Assembly: GCA_022560025.1 (NCBI GenBank)
Contig: JAFISE010000021.1
Coordinates: 223,250-287,249, forward strand
Length of the DNA: 64,000 nt
Direction of reading: 5' to 3'
DNA from: Stagonosporopsis chrysanthemi
Taxonomy: Eukaryota > Ascomycota > Dothideomycetes > Pleosporales > Didymellaceae
Shown: one piece after another, positions 34,857 through 46,782 of the stretch
Numbering within the stretch: the first letter of the stretch is position 1
Layout: each line of letters opens with the position of its first letter
Position numbers and translations under genes: made by a program
Notes under the pieces: generated by a model
What the model was told of the DNA's origin: nothing
Databases searched by the model: none
What the model saw: the letters and a program-made list of their open reading frames with translations, nothing else

Positions 34857-37800
34857 ATGTCCCTGAAGCACATGCTGAATTATGATGATCACGAAACAGA
34901 CCCTTATCGCGCGTCTAACCCAACTCCAAGTTGGCATAAGTACGAACATCATGAGGATTACGATGCATTTGAAGGTCCAGCTCTCGAGTATGGCAAGAAC
35001 AGTCCGGCAGCCTTTGATTTTATATCCTCGCAGTCATGGGACTATGATTACCTTCTGACGCAGGTGCCGCTTCCAGATGAAACCCATTTTCATTCTTCGG
35101 TAGATGTAGAAATTGATCAGACCTTTGATCAGCCTCCACAACAACGAGATTTTGTCGAGCAATGGACACCTGAGCTTGTCTCAGGACAGCACGCAACAAC
35201 AATCAACAGCCCCGAACCCGAACTTGTGTGTTATGGAACGGTAAACATCCCAAACACTGTAGCATTAGGCTTGTCTTTAATGTTTCTCCAGATATGTCGC
35301 GCTCCTATCAAACTTGCCGGCGACATGCTATTGTTGGACAATATTCTGATGACTGCAGCTTCGAGTCCACTCACAGGTCACGTCCAATTGAATCTGAAGG
35401 AAGCAGAGGTGCAATACCTGGTAGCATTCTCTGATGGCCATGTTCTGGGCGCGGTCAACGCACAACTAGAGAAAGCGCTTACCCACATCAAGGAGCAGCA
35501 GCTCGAGCTTGATTTTGAAGTATTTGTTCCGACCAGAAGCACACGAGAGACTATCAGTAGAGCGACCAAAGGGCAGGAGGCTGTCATTCGAGCTCAAATT
35601 AATGTGTACGGTCCGCTTGTTAGCGCCGATAGCGTGGGTCAAGAGTTCTCGCAGAACAAGCTCTACCTCCAACGCCCGGACTATGTTCGTGATGGTGTTC
35701 CCTACGAAAACCCACACGTTCTAAAGTTCACGGATGATATTGATGCGATGCCAGTTGCGAACGTCTGTTTGGAAGAAACGACTGCTAGCACAACAACTGG
35801 TGGTCTCATTCAAAAAGTTGTTGCTGACGTATACTCATCCCTCACTCGGAACAAAACCCTGAGAGGGTTGGAAGGACATGAGCGTTTACGAACACCCCTA
35901 TTGACGTGAGTGAATTAATCCTTAGTATTCTCTCCTTACTAATTCAGTTTGCAAAGGCATCAGAAGACCGCACTAGATTTCATGTCGCAACGAGAGAATG
36001 GTCCGATTCCGAAGGAATATCAGCTCTGGTTGCCGGTTGAACGTGAAGGACAAATGTGGTACGTTTCTCGAAGTTTTCGTGTCCGATTAGCTGACGGTGT
36101 AGTAATCGTCATTCCGTTACTGGGACTATCAGTAAGTAGTCAAGCACATGTGTCCCCGCATGTATTGAGCTTTTCTAGGTCGGCTCGATCACAGTGAGAC
36201 AGGTGGAGGTATATTGGCCGATGAGATGGGCATGGGGAAGTCCCTGTCCATGTTGGCCTTGATACTTCGCACACTTGAAGCAGCACACCTGTGGGCATTG
36301 AACGCAGATACGTCGTCGCAAAGCGCTCACTCGGCATGGGGAACGAAAGTTCGGTCCAAAGCTACGCTGATCGTAGCTTCTTCAGATCGTGCGTGCATGA
36401 AGTCGCTGAGAGAGGATTTCTGTGGCTAAGAAAATGCAGTGATGATCAACGAGTGGTTTCTGGAGCTTGCGAAGTATGGTCCAGCATGAACTAGGAACGA
36501 TATTTTGCTGATTGGAACAGACATTTCAGCGATGACACATTGACCACTATCAAATACCATGGGCAGAAAAGACGGTGCTCCCTTGATAAATTGCGCGAAG
36601 CCGACCTCGTCATCACCACATATCACACGCTTGCCTCTGACTTCTCCAGTGGTAAAGGCCTCCTGAACCAGATCAATTGGTACAGGTTAGTGCTTGATGA
36701 AGGTATGTCTACTGCGCAAACAGCATTGGTGTCTCTGATCAAAGGATAGCACACATCATCCGTAGACAAAATACTTGTCTCAATCGGACGGTAGCCGAGA
36801 TCCAGGCAAGGTCACGGTGGTGCTTGACCGGCACTCCAATTCAGAACCGCTTGGAGGATATTGGGTCGCTGTTCGCATTCCTGCGAATGGAACCATTGCA
36901 TAACATCGGTGCGTTCAAGAAGGCCATTTCAGTCCCTTTTGCAGAAGGGGGAAAGCGGCGGGCACTCGCCGTTGAGCGTTTCACTCGTTTGCTCGACTCT
37001 ATGTGCCTCCGCAGAACGAGAGATTTGCTTCATCTGCCCGATCCTGAGAGTCGCATTCACAAAATCACACTTTCACCCAATGAGCGGGCGCAATACGAAC
37101 AAACCAACAAGATTATGTTCAGAGCTGTCAGGAACCAAACAGAGAGTGTCGATCACAAGAGTGCGCTCAGTCAGTTTCAAATCTTATTACAGCTCCGGAT
37201 CATATGTAATCACGGAACCTGGCAGCAGCTTTTCTCTTGGAGCCGTCGAAAGATCTATCTGCTAGACGAAAGAGAGGCTAGAGATATGGAGTCTGGAAGT
37301 CACGGCGAAGCTACCTGCTCTGCTTGTCGCCAAACAATGCCCCTTTTCGGAATCCGCTCCATGTTCCGTCGCTATGAGGAGAACTGTCGACACACGCTCT
37401 GCTCCGAATGCCTAGACCAGACTAGTGAAACCACTGATGACCACCTCGCAACGAGCTGTCCTTTGTGCTCCTCATTGTGGCAATCGTCGAAGTATCCACA
37501 CCCACAGAAGGGTCATTCTCAAGAAGACATGTACTTCCGGGCGGACGGCAAGTCCTCGAAAATGGAAGCGCTTATGAGTGATGTCATGAAAGATATCACT
37601 GCGACCAAAAGGTAAGGTGTCTGTTTTCATAGTGCTACGGAAGGCTAATGAGGCAGCATCATCTTCACCTGCTGGACCAGGACTTTGGATCTTGTGCAGA
37701 TCTACTTGGAAAGGGAGAAACTCACCTCCAATAACTTCAAACGCATTGATGGCGACTGTCCAACCAGTAAACGAGAGAAGATTCTGGAAGAGTTCGAGCA

Positions 37801-38162
37801 CAATGCTAATCTACACGTACTGATCATGACAACTGGAACTGGAGCTGTAGGGTATGTATGCACCTTCCTTCACCAATTATACAATAACTGAATTCTTTTG
37901 TAGTTTGAATCTTGCTATAGCGAACAGAGTGTTCATCGTGGAGCCTCAATGGAATCCATCCGTCGAGAACCAGGCTATTGCTCGCGCTCTTCGTCTTGGT
38001 CAGAAGCAAGCAGTGTTGGTCACCCGCTATGTGGTTGACAAGTCGGTTGAACAAGTCAGTCTGAGGCACTTCTTACGGAACAGATCTCGCTGACATTTCC
38101 AGGACATGCGAAAGCTACAGGATTCGAAGCTTGAGATGTCGAATCTGGTCAAGACCGGCTAG
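34857..38162 (+). CDS. SNF2-family helicase with RING finger (Rad5/HLTF/Rad16-like)
   Basis: Ten exons: 34857-35905, 35948-36058, 36103-36131, 36179-36388, 36440-36473, 36521-36702, 36750-37611, 37657-37851, 37904-38054 and 38103-38162. They give 960 residues with all phases consistent. SNF2_N motifs: GGGILADEMGMGKS (Walker A, about 410), LVLDEAHIIRR (motif II, formed only by splicing, about 540) and RWCLTGTPIQNRLEDIGSLF (III). A C3HC4 RING is inserted near 728-780 (CSACRQ, CRHTLCSEC, CPLC). Helicase C has IFTCWTRTLDLVQIYLE, TTGTGAVGLNLAIANRVFIV and QAIARALRLGQ. This RING-in-helicase layout belongs to the Rad5/HLTF/Rad16 group of DNA-repair and ubiquitin-ligase translocases; I cannot say which. 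The block usually WYRH reads MCNRH across exons 2/3, either divergence or a mis-set splice site. Confidence 0.9.
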
Positions 38163-38968
38163 AGTCTCTTCCTTCAATTGCTTACATTTGGCCTATTTGT
38201 GAAGGAAGTCTTCGCATCTTGTATACGCTGAACGTTGCTGTGCTTTTGCACAAAGTCTTGCGAAAAGCTGACGATTTCATCCATGCAAAGTGGAGCATGC
38301 TGCCCATTCGCGTCTGGGTTTCCAAATTGCGAGTCCGGATACTACAGATACTACATCTAATAGTCAGCGTCGCTCAAATTTGCTGTTACTATGCCGTGTG
38401 GTCAATTAGTGGGTACAATTCAGACAAGACCGCCGGACTGACACGGTACGCCGTTTCCGCTGCAGCTGACTCTCGATCGTCAGCCTTGTTCGATAGGGTC
38501 GGCCACGCCAAAGATTTCAGTGCTGAGACACCCAAGCTAACGACCGCAGCCCAGAGATCCTGCTGCGTTACTCCCGCACTAGAGAATGCAGTACTTGGGG
38601 GATCTACTACTAAAATTCCCGCACACGATGCTCGGATGCTCGATGTGCAGTTCTTTCGAGAATCGAGAAACCTAAGGTCTGGAAGCATTAGGCTACATCA
38701 CATCAAGTTGGTTCAGTAGAGCGGAAACCGTCATTTCAGTGCTTGTTAATTGCTGCCACTTTGCTGACTGCCAATTGCTAGTCCGCAGCTCCGCAACTCA
38801 AAACAAAGAGGTGGGCTGATCAACCCAACCCAATTTGAAAGGCAAATGGCATGGTGCCGTCAACAGCTGCAACGATCTGCAACGTCAACTTCGCACCATC
38901 AAAGTCGCAGTCTCGAAGTATGCCCAGTTGATACCGCAAACGCACCATCCTCACATACACACTCTGTC
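38163..38968. other. convergent intergenic region
   Basis: Spacer of 806 bp between the SNF2 gene and the first of the tandem paralogues. An open frame at 38219-38719 has no domain signal and poor coding character. No gene seen. Confidence 0.55.
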
Positions 38969-39638
38969 TCAAACTTCCTCCTCCACCCCAGCATCATCAT
39001 CGCCTTCAACACCACCACCAAGTCCCACACCCTCCTCGCCCTCATCATCTTCAAGCTTGACCTTCTTGACCGCACCTTCTCCCTCCTCGCTACTGCCACC
39101 ACGCTTCTTCCCACACACCTTCTCCTCCTCCTTCTCCTCAGACCCTACCTTGTTGGCGGCAGCACCCTTCTTCGCGCGCGGAGTCTTGGGCGTAGCTGGA
39201 TCTTTCTTGGCGCGAGCAGCGGGTTTCTTGGGGGTATCGGGCGCAACAGCTGTGGCGTCGGTAGAAGTGGTAGTGGCAGCCGTGGCGTTCTTCTTCTTCC
39301 AGCTGTAGAGGCGGTTTTCAACGGCTTTGGGAGTGCACTCCGTGAAGCCTTCTGTGGGGCCGCGGGTCAGTATCTGGTGGTGGCAGGAATGAGGAGGGAA
39401 AGCGGGGCTTGTGGGTGTTTGTAAGAAGCCGAAGGAAGGGGAGATCTCATACCGATGCCGGCAGTCCTGACGCGCTCGGCGATCTTCTCGCACAGCGCTT
39501 TGCCGAACGAGACTTGGCATTCTTCGAACACGCCGTGGAGGAGCTGCATTTGTCAGTGCGACGTTCTCGCATATGCCAGCGTAGCGGGGCAGGGAGACGC
39601 ACAATTGAGTCGAGCTCAGGAGTCCACTTCTTCGACAT
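38969..39638 (-). CDS. small SANT-like/acidic-tail protein, tandem paralogue A
   Basis: Three exons, 39603-39638, 39453-39543 and 38969-39351, give 169 residues that close in frame. The N-terminal 65 residues form a helical module: MSKKWTPELDSI, LLHGVFEECQVSFGKALCEK, TECTPKAVENRLYSWKKK. This Trp-then-basic-helix pattern resembles small Myb/SANT-like DNA-binding modules. The rest is Ala/Lys/Pro-rich with KKP and PKTP repeats, resembling linker histone tails, and ends in a very acidic run. It is probably nuclear and chromatin-associated by composition only. The neighbour at 40212-40860 is a paralogue with the same intron positions and phases (0, then 1). Intron 2 is longer here (101 nt against 57 nt). 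Confidence 0.78.
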
Positions 39639-40211
39639 GGTTGCGGTTGGTAGGCAGTGCTGACTGGGTAATGTTAGCGATAGCCTGTGCCAGGGTGTGG
39701 AAAGGAATTACTTGAGTAAGAGTTGCGAGTTGTGGTCGCGGTGTGTAGTGGGCACGGATGAGGAAGGGTAAGGAAGATGGCGGGGGAGGTGTCTCTATGT
39801 ACCAAAGGAGCGGGAGACACTGGGGCGAGGTGAAGATGAGCAGGGTTCTTTGGTTAAGGTGAGAGGGAGCCATTTCTGCTCTCTAGGCTCCTACAAGGTC
39901 CTCACGGTGAAAAGGCGCTGGGTGAGGTGAGTGTGGATCCTAGGAGAAACGAAGAGGAGTCACGGGTATACAAGATGAGCAAAAGATGGGGTCTTGTGTG
40001 TGATTACTATTATGAAGCTATGATAGCATAGCTTGTGCGAATGTTTACCACGATACTGTGGCTTTCACGGCAAGCAGAATCATCTGCAGAACTCTGCGCC
40101 ACGATGGTGCGGAAAGGAAAAGAGCCGAGCAAAGCGCCAAACGCCTTCCTTACTCATAAGCAACTTCAAACTCCAAGTCGATGTCCATCAAAGACTATGG
40201 TTGTCATTTGC
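39639..40211. other. spacer between tandem paralogues
   Basis: Spacer of 573 bp holding the promoter of paralogue A and the terminator of paralogue B. No gene seen. Confidence 0.5.
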
Positions 40212-40860
40212 TCAAACAAATGCCACACCCTCATCGTCCTCCTCGCACGGGCCATCAGCAATACTCTCCTCCTCGACGGTCTCGACCTTCACCTTCTTGT
40301 GCTGCGGCACGAATTCCTCCTCATCCTCATCATCGCTGGACGTAGCACTTGACTCCGCGTATGCACCCTTGGCCTTGGGAGTGCGAGTGCGGTTGCGCTT
40401 GACGAGCGGCGAAGGAACCATATCCTCGTCAAGCTCCTCGTCAGTATCTTCTGCCTCAGGCTCGGCACTCTTCTTGACAGGAGCGCGGCCACGGCCAGAG
40501 ACGGGAGTGCGAGGCGACTTGGCGGTTTGAAGCGTCTTGCGCGGAGTAGCGGGTGCCTTGCTACCATTGACAGGCTTACCAGACGATCGAAGGTTGCTCA
40601 GCCGGTGGGAGACTGCTTTAGGAGTACATCCTACAGGTGATCAGTTAGTTTGTCATGGGTGTGGGAGTTGGGGAGGGGAAAGCCTACCTTCGCCAACTTC
40701 CTTCGCGAGGTACTCGAGGAATTCGGCCGAGTTCTTGATGTTGTGGAACTTGAAGATGCCACGCAGGATCTGTTTGTGTGGTTATTACGCAGTCGCCGAA
40801 GTCAAACATGGGTGAAAGGTTACTCACAATCTGGTCCTTGTCCGCTGTCCAGTTCACCAT
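40212..40860 (-). CDS. small SANT-like/acidic-tail protein, tandem paralogue B
   Basis: Three exons, 40828-40860, 40688-40769 and 40212-40630, give 177 residues that close in frame. The N-terminal module reads MVNWTADKDQI, ILRGIFKFHNIKNSAEFLEY, GCTPKAVSHRLSNLRSSGKP. It aligns with paralogue A at Trp, the I-L/L-x-G-I/V-F start of helix 2, and CTPKAVxxRL. The tail has basic SPRTPV-type motifs (possible phosphorylation sites or AT-hook-like GRGRAP) and acidic stretches (EDTDEELDEDM, SSDDEDEEEFV), and ends in DDEGVAFV. It is probably a nuclear DNA- or histone-binding protein, but that is composition-based inference. Gene order and matching intron phases point to local duplication. Confidence 0.78.
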
Positions 40861-41657
40861 TGTGCCAATTAGAGTGAGAGCTGTACGTAGTCGGTCAGAA
40901 GCGCCATAGAAGGACAAAGAAGCTCATACTAGTGAAGTGTTGTTGTTGTGTGAGTGTGCGTGCGTGCAATGATTGTACGCAGAGATGTCGGCGGCGGAGT
41001 AAGTTGCAAGAAAGAAAGCGCTGGAAGCTTTGGGGCGGCAAGCTTTTATAGTGGGGCTGGGCCAGGGCTTCAGCTGGTGAAGTGAAGGTGAGAAACTGGC
41101 AGTCCAGTGGAGCCGCAAATGGCGGCGGCCCAGGAAATGGGGATGAAATATCAGGCAGTAGCTCTGGAGGTGGGGCTTTTGGGCTCTGTTGAGCGCGCTG
41201 TCACCGCTGTTCAGTGCAGGTTGCGGCGGAGCTGCACTGGAGTGGGCGTGAGGTGAAAGTTGCGCAGTATGTTGTTTCGCTCTCATTGAGCGAAGTAACG
41301 GCTTGAATTCCAATGTCTGCGGTAATGGTACATGTAGTTTTCCACTTCTTTGCCAGCTGATTGAGGAGAAAGCTCTATCAGAGCTTTTGCGTAGGCCGAA
41401 ATGTCTGCTGTTCAGCTGATAGCCTCACAGAAAACCCTGTCTTATTCAGATATCCCGCGCAAGGTTGTCTGGCACTAATGTGGGTGATTACAGACGAGCA
41501 ACACTACTTACAGGGTTTCTGAGGCAGGTTTGTAAACAGCGTGCAAGGCTTGTCAGATACCAGGATCATTTGTTGACTGTCCGAAGCTATTCAAGCAGAT
41601 TCGCTGGCAGTACCAACCATCAAAAGCCAACAAATGCCAGAAAGAAGATCCTTATGC
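40861..41657. other. intergenic, no gene seen
   Basis: Upstream of paralogue B and downstream of the 740-residue gene. Short unsupported open frames only. Confidence 0.5.
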
Positions 41658-43880
41658 TTATCTGCCCTCGCCCTCCCATGGCTGACAGGCCCTCCACCGC
41701 TCATCCGCCTGCCTGGCCCGCTCGCGAGTCTCCATCCTCTGCAGTTCACCCATCCAGTCATCCTCCTGCACCTTCGTAGCCTTATTCACCAACGTTGACA
41801 AACCACTCGCTGATCGTGCGTGCTGGTGTCGACGCAGTGAATCGTGCATTGAGGCACTCCTGGTATAACGGCGGTGCGTTTTGGCTGAACCTTTGTTCAG
41901 GTTGCGCTGGTGATACTCGTGGTCGAGCATGGCGGGACGGTTCTCAATCTTGTCCATAGAGGAGGCTAGAGATAGGCTAGAAACCACGTGTGAAGGGCGC
42001 AGTAGTAGCGGCTGAACGCTCGATGCTCCTGACGACGATGAGGACGAGAATCGACTGTGAAGTTGGCTAGTTGAAGATGCATAAGTGTCAACATCTTCAA
42101 CAACTGCCTGCTTGCTCGAAGTGTGCGGATGGGTCGAGCTTCTTGAGTCATTGCGGCGAGGAGGAGCGCGGCGATGAATAGTTGGCGATCGTCTTCGATC
42201 TGCTCGCATGGCTTCCATCTTCTTTAACTCCTCTGCCCAATAATTCAGATCAGCCTGATTTGGCCCGCGGCGTCTGAATTCTCGATCTTCCAGGCTTAGC
42301 TCGCTTCTTAAGGTCTCATCAATCGTCTGTATCGCAATGTGGAGATCTGGTCTTCGATTGCTCAAGCTGCCGTGCTTGTGGCTGCCGCCCGAAGTTGAGT
42401 CACTTAGACGCGCTGGCAGACGATTTTCCGCGGCTGCGCCCGTATCCGTGCTAGACCTGAGGAACCTGGGGCCTCGGCGTCGCGCTGGCTCAAAAGTCTG
42501 CGTGGTATTGGAGCGCGACCTGGTTGAGGCGAAGTCAAAGCCGGAAACCTCATCAACCATCGATGAAAGCGCGCCCGAGCTCGAGCTTGTGCTCATCTCA
42601 CTCTTTATACTCCGCAAGAAATTGCTGTAGCTGTAGCCGTCATCGTCGTCAGCCTCGCTACCCCAGCTGTGAGGCTCCGCTGCCACGAGTCGCTCCGCAT
42701 CTTCCAGGATTCGCACTGCCCAAGCAGCCTCTACTGCCATCTTGCTGAGCTCTAACTCGACACTCTCGGGTTGTTTGCATACCATGCGTAGTACCATCCT
42801 TTGTTCGTCCAGAATGGAGAGAACAAGGCGAGTGGAAGGTGGCTTGTAGTCATCCCTGTCGTGAACCTCGGGGACCGGCATCAGAGCCTCATCGTTCATC
42901 CAGTCGTTCTGTTCGCAAAGTTCAGTCTCGTCCGTAATGCACAATCGACCTAGCAGAGCAGTCTTCTCTGCCGCGCGGCGTTGTAGCCTGTCCGGAAGGT
43001 CTTTAATGATAAATTCTTTCAGCTTGACTTTCCTTGCGTCCAGCGCCACCTGCGCAGCTTCCAGTAGATCTTTAGGTTTGATCATGGTGTGTGGAACAAA
43101 GTCGTTACTATCTCCAGAAGCGCGTGTATTGAAACGTGCCATGCAGTACTTGCGTGCAAGGGCGTCGAGCTCATCCTTGATGTTAGTGTAGGCGGCGCGA
43201 TCCTCTGCATCGTACGGTAAGAACGGATTGTCAGGATCCAGCAAAGTTGTTACCACAGGTGTTGAGGGTTCGAAATGTTCGGTTTGCGGTGTCTGTACAT
43301 CCCACGTTGAGCCTACCGCGAACGAGTTGCCCACCGGCGTCGGCGTAAGTGGTGTTACCGGCCCTGTCGTCAGGATATCCCAGCGACACAGTCGCGGTGT
43401 GCTAGGAGCCCGTTCGCGTCGCAAGGGGAGTGAAAGGTTCGCGATTTTCTGGCGTAGAAGCTCAACGCGTTTGGTTCCCGGCCAAGGAACTGGTTGTGGC
43501 ACTGCGAGTGTAGTGGCCATACTCATAGCTCGTGCGCGTTCTGCTGCATACGCAGAGTCATAGTCTAGACTTACATTCGTGTTTTCTTGACGTACATCGG
43601 CGTCGTCTGGCGAGCGAATGCTGTCTTCCCCGCGTGCATTTTCGATGGCAGCGATGATGGGCTTCCATCTTTCGGCCGCGAACTTCTCCTTCCAAGCCAG
43701 TGCCTGCTCCAGTGCCTGCTCCCGTTGTTCTTCATCAGTAATGTACTTGAGAGCATGACGGACGTGTGGCTTGTCGAGGAAACCGTGAGGCAGTACCAGC
43801 TTCGGCTTCGGTGGGGTTTCAGGCTGTCTTGATTCACCGGGGCCCCAGCTGTTGACGACAAGTCCTGTGCCGGGGTCCAT
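41658..43880 (-). CDS. conserved-looking unknown protein, 740 residues
   Basis: Single-exon frame with consistent coding character; I do not recognise a named family. The start MDPGTGLVVNSWGPGE is natural. Residues 30-100 are charged and helical (HVRHALKYITDEEQREQALE, then WKEKFAAERWKPIIAAIE). Residues 230-420 look like an ordered helical domain (YTNIKDELDALARKYCMARF, LLEAAQVALDARKVKLKEF, LSKMAVEAAWAVRILEDAE). The C-terminal half is Ser/Arg/His-rich and probably disordered, ending with a short helix (DDWMGELQRMETRERARQAD). No signal peptide, membrane helix or catalytic motif. A cytosolic scaffold is the most that composition allows. Confidence 0.75.
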   Translation of the reverse strand: MDPGTGLVVNSWGPGESRQPETPPKPKLVLPHGFLDKPHVRHALKYITDEEQREQALEQALAWKEKFAAERWKPIIAAIENARGEDSIRSPDDADVRQENTNVSLDYDSAYAAERARAMSMATTLAVPQPVPWPGTKRVELLRQKIANLSLPLRRERAPSTPRLCRWDILTTGPVTPLTPTPVGNSFAVGSTWDVQTPQTEHFEPSTPVVTTLLDPDNPFLPYDAEDRAAYTNIKDELDALARKYCMARFNTRASGDSNDFVPHTMIKPKDLLEAAQVALDARKVKLKEFIIKDLPDRLQRRAAEKTALLGRLCITDETELCEQNDWMNDEALMPVPEVHDRDDYKPPSTRLVLSILDEQRMVLRMVCKQPESVELELSKMAVEAAWAVRILEDAERLVAAEPHSWGSEADDDDGYSYSNFLRSIKSEMSTSSSSGALSSMVDEVSGFDFASTRSRSNTTQTFEPARRRGPRFLRSSTDTGAAAENRLPARLSDSTSGGSHKHGSLSNRRPDLHIAIQTIDETLRSELSLEDREFRRRGPNQADLNYWAEELKKMEAMRADRRRSPTIHRRAPPRRNDSRSSTHPHTSSKQAVVEDVDTYASSTSQLHSRFSSSSSSGASSVQPLLLRPSHVVSSLSLASSMDKIENRPAMLDHEYHQRNLNKGSAKTHRRYTRSASMHDSLRRHQHARSASGLSTLVNKATKVQEDDWMGELQRMETRERARQADERWRACQPWEGEGR

Positions 43881-44215
43881 GTTGATTGTGCGGGTGGGTT
43901 AGTTAAGAGTTGGGTGAATTAGCGGTTCAGTCAAAGAGGGTTGTGCGAGTAGCGATCTGACGTATATGTCAGCGAGAATGTAGGTGAAAGAGTACCGCAA
44001 AGTGCGCGACTTCTTGGCAGACAGTCATGACCTCGATGTGTCTTTCACCATGTCCTGTGCTGCTCATGAAAGATGAAGGTGTCATGAAGGTGTGCAGTCT
44101 GAGCCGGTAGAAGTGATCATTGGTAGATGAAATAGAATTTTGATAGAATGTTACCTCATTAATAGGCTTCTAGATAGTTGATATGGTATCCAACTCCGCT
44201 GATGCAAATGCACGT
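43881..44215. other. intergenic, no gene seen
   Basis: Spacer of 335 bp between the unknown gene's start and the aspartate kinase stop. Nothing coding seen. Confidence 0.5.
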
Positions 44216-45908
44216 CTATTCAAGAAAAGTGAAAAGGTTCGTGTGGACCACGTTGAGAGCGCGATCTGCCTCACGCTCCTCAATGACGCAAGAGATGTTA
44301 ATCTCGCTAGCACCTGAAGAGTTGTTAGATGTAGTCTGCAGTGATGTAGTTCAGTGGTACGTACCCTGTGAGATCATCTCAATGTTGATGTTGTTGTTAC
44401 CAAGCACGCTGAAGAACTTGCCACTGATACCAATCATGTTCTTGAGCTGCTTTCCAACCAAGCTCACAATGGCCATGTCGGGCACAATATCGATGGCGCC
44501 CAATTCGCCAAGATCGTTGACGGCACCCTGAAGGTCCTTGTCCTGGATTTTGTACTCGTCTTCGCCGCCGCCGCTGAGGAGCGCAGACTCGGAGTGCAAG
44601 GCCATGGAAACATGGACCTCGGAGGAGGAGATGAGGTCCACGGACAGGTGCCAGCGATCCAAGATGCTGAAGATATTCATCAAGAAGCCGTGGGCACGGG
44701 TACGCTTGTTGCTGTGAACGTTGAGCACAACGATATTGTGCTTGATGGTGACAGCGGTCGGACGCTTCGGTGTGTCGAGCGAGGTCAACAAGCTTGAGGA
44801 GCGCGTGCGGAAAAGGCCGTCCTGGAGAGGAGAGTGCGATCCCAGTGTCTTCAAGTTGTCGGGGAAGATAATGGTGCCAGTACCGCGCGGGTTGATGACG
44901 TTCTTGATGCGGATGGGGATGCGGGCGCGGATGACCTGCTCCATGGTGAAGGGGTGGATGACTTCAGAGCCGTAAAAGGTCAACTCAGCGGCCTCAGAGG
45001 GCGTGACGCTGGGAAGGAGAGCCGCGGTGGGGACTTTGCGAGGGTCGGCGGTGAAGATGCCGTCGACCTCCTTCCAGATCTGCAGCTCTTTGGCTTTGAT
45101 GCCCACTGCAACCAGCGCAGCGCAGAGATCAGTGTATCCACGGCCGATGGAGTTCAGTAGACCACCTGGGACGTTGCCGAAGAAGCCAGTGATGACTGGG
45201 ACCTTGTCGCCGCAGGCCTCGACCTCCCTGGCCAGTGCTGCTGCCAGGTCTGCGTAGAACTGCTCGCCCAGACCCTTCTTCGGGGTGTGGAAGGTGATGA
45301 TGTCGGCGAGATCAACGAACTGGGCAGGGGTGCCGCGGTCGTTGAGCAGAGCAGCCATGTAGCGACAGCTGAGCTTCTCGCCCTTGGCAATGATCTTGTC
45401 CTCGACGCGGTTGGTGACCTCCTCAAGGTGCTGGGCCGACTCGAGGATCTTGATCAGCGTCTCGCACTCGAGATTGACCTCCTCGGTGAAGGCAGCGAGG
45501 ATGTCGGCGCTCTGGATGGTGTTCTTGGCGGCCTGGACGTGGTCGGCGCGAATGGCTTCGACAATGTCATCGTAGCCGCGATGGCCCTGCTGCTCGGCGG
45601 CGCGGGCGGTGCGGAGGAGGCGGTTGGTGGTGCCCTCGGTCTTGTTCTTGGTGCTGCGCGCCGAACAGACGATAGCGGCGCGGTCGACCTGGTTGCCGGC
45701 CCTGGAATGTCGTGTTAGCATCCCATCCCACATGGCCACGGTGGGATAGTCGAGCGACTTACTTGACAATGTCCGCTATGTTCTCCGCAAACTTGCCCAC
45801 GCTCGTTCCTCCAAACTTGAGTACGACCCAGCCACCTGGCAGGTGCTTCTCCTCGGTGTGGTTCGCTATCCGCTCGACCTCGCTCCTGTGACCGTTGATG
45901 GCAGACAT
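44216..45908 (-). CDS. HOM3: aspartate kinase
   Basis: Three exons, 45763-45908, 44365-45701 and 44216-44313, give 526 residues that close in frame, against 527 in yeast Hom3 (from memory). The enzyme phosphorylates L-aspartate, the first step towards threonine, methionine and homoserine, in the cytosol. Visible are the kinase N-terminal motif VVLKFGGTSVGKF, the catalytic domain (GFFGNVPGGLLNSIGRGYTD, then LTFYGSEVIHPFTMEQVIRA), and paired ACT domains in the last 170 residues (NIVVLNVHSNKRTRAHGFL, and MAIVSLVGKQLKNMIGISGK with SVLGNNNINIEMISQG). ACT domains mediate threonine feedback inhibition. The last exon (ASEINISCVIEEREADRALN) is short but needed to finish ACT 2. Upstream lies a 4 kb gene-poor repeat island. 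Confidence 0.95.
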
Positions 45909-46782
45909 GGTGATCGCGTGCGGCGTGCTGTGCAGTTCCTGTGGAAGAGAGGCTGTAATTGGGCTATACGGAGGTCCAGAAGTGGTATGCTATGTGCAGC
46001 AATTGGTGTGTGAGTGACGTGTGCGAAGTGTGAGGGACTTTGTGGGCGTTGTGAGTCTTGGTGGGGCCCGACTCATCTTTCTTCCGCTGTCGGTGGCTAA
46101 TCGCGCCAGCGACCATTCCGGCCGAGTGCGCCATTCAAATGTCGGCAGAAGAAAATTCACAGCCCTTCGTTTGCGGAGTCCCGTTCCCCGTACCCGCTTT
46201 GGTCAAACTCATTATCGATGCGCATCTGCTATTGCGTGCCACGTCGCTCTGCCGCCTGCCAACTCACGTTCTCTATCCCATGCTGTCCTCGTGCTGGCTC
46301 CCACGCGCTGGCTCGTGACGCCGGCGGGCCGTCGCCAATGTGCCGCATGCGTGGAATGCCGAACACCTGGGTGCGGGACCTTGCAGCTGCCAGGGTTGTT
46401 CGCTCCTCCACGGCCTCGGATCCCAATACCGACAGTCGGCCGTTTCTGGGAAGTGAGAGCTATCGTGATGAGCTATGCGCCACCCATGCTGCAAAACACC
46501 CAAGTATACAGTGCTGGCCGCCGTTGTTCCTCCAAACACTACTCCCTAATTGTGAGGGTCGTTTTGTATCACGGAGAGTGCCATATCCAAGCAGGCAGTG
46601 GACTATCAGCGCTTGTAGAAGCCCCGCCCAGGCAAGCACTTGTCGAGATCAGCAAGGCCTCAAGAAGAGAAAACTGCTTCGCTTGCACTTCAATCTCTAG
46701 CATGATAGAAACATTACGGCAAACTACTGAACAAAGCGTGGTTTGGCAGCCTAGTCGTACAGTATCGGGCAGCAATGCTGAA

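Noticed and set aside
36362..36520. Stop codons suggesting the SNF2 gene is a pseudogene
   Set aside because: Two short introns (36389-36439 and 36474-36520) with good signals remove them and restore the DLMINEWFLELAKHF block.
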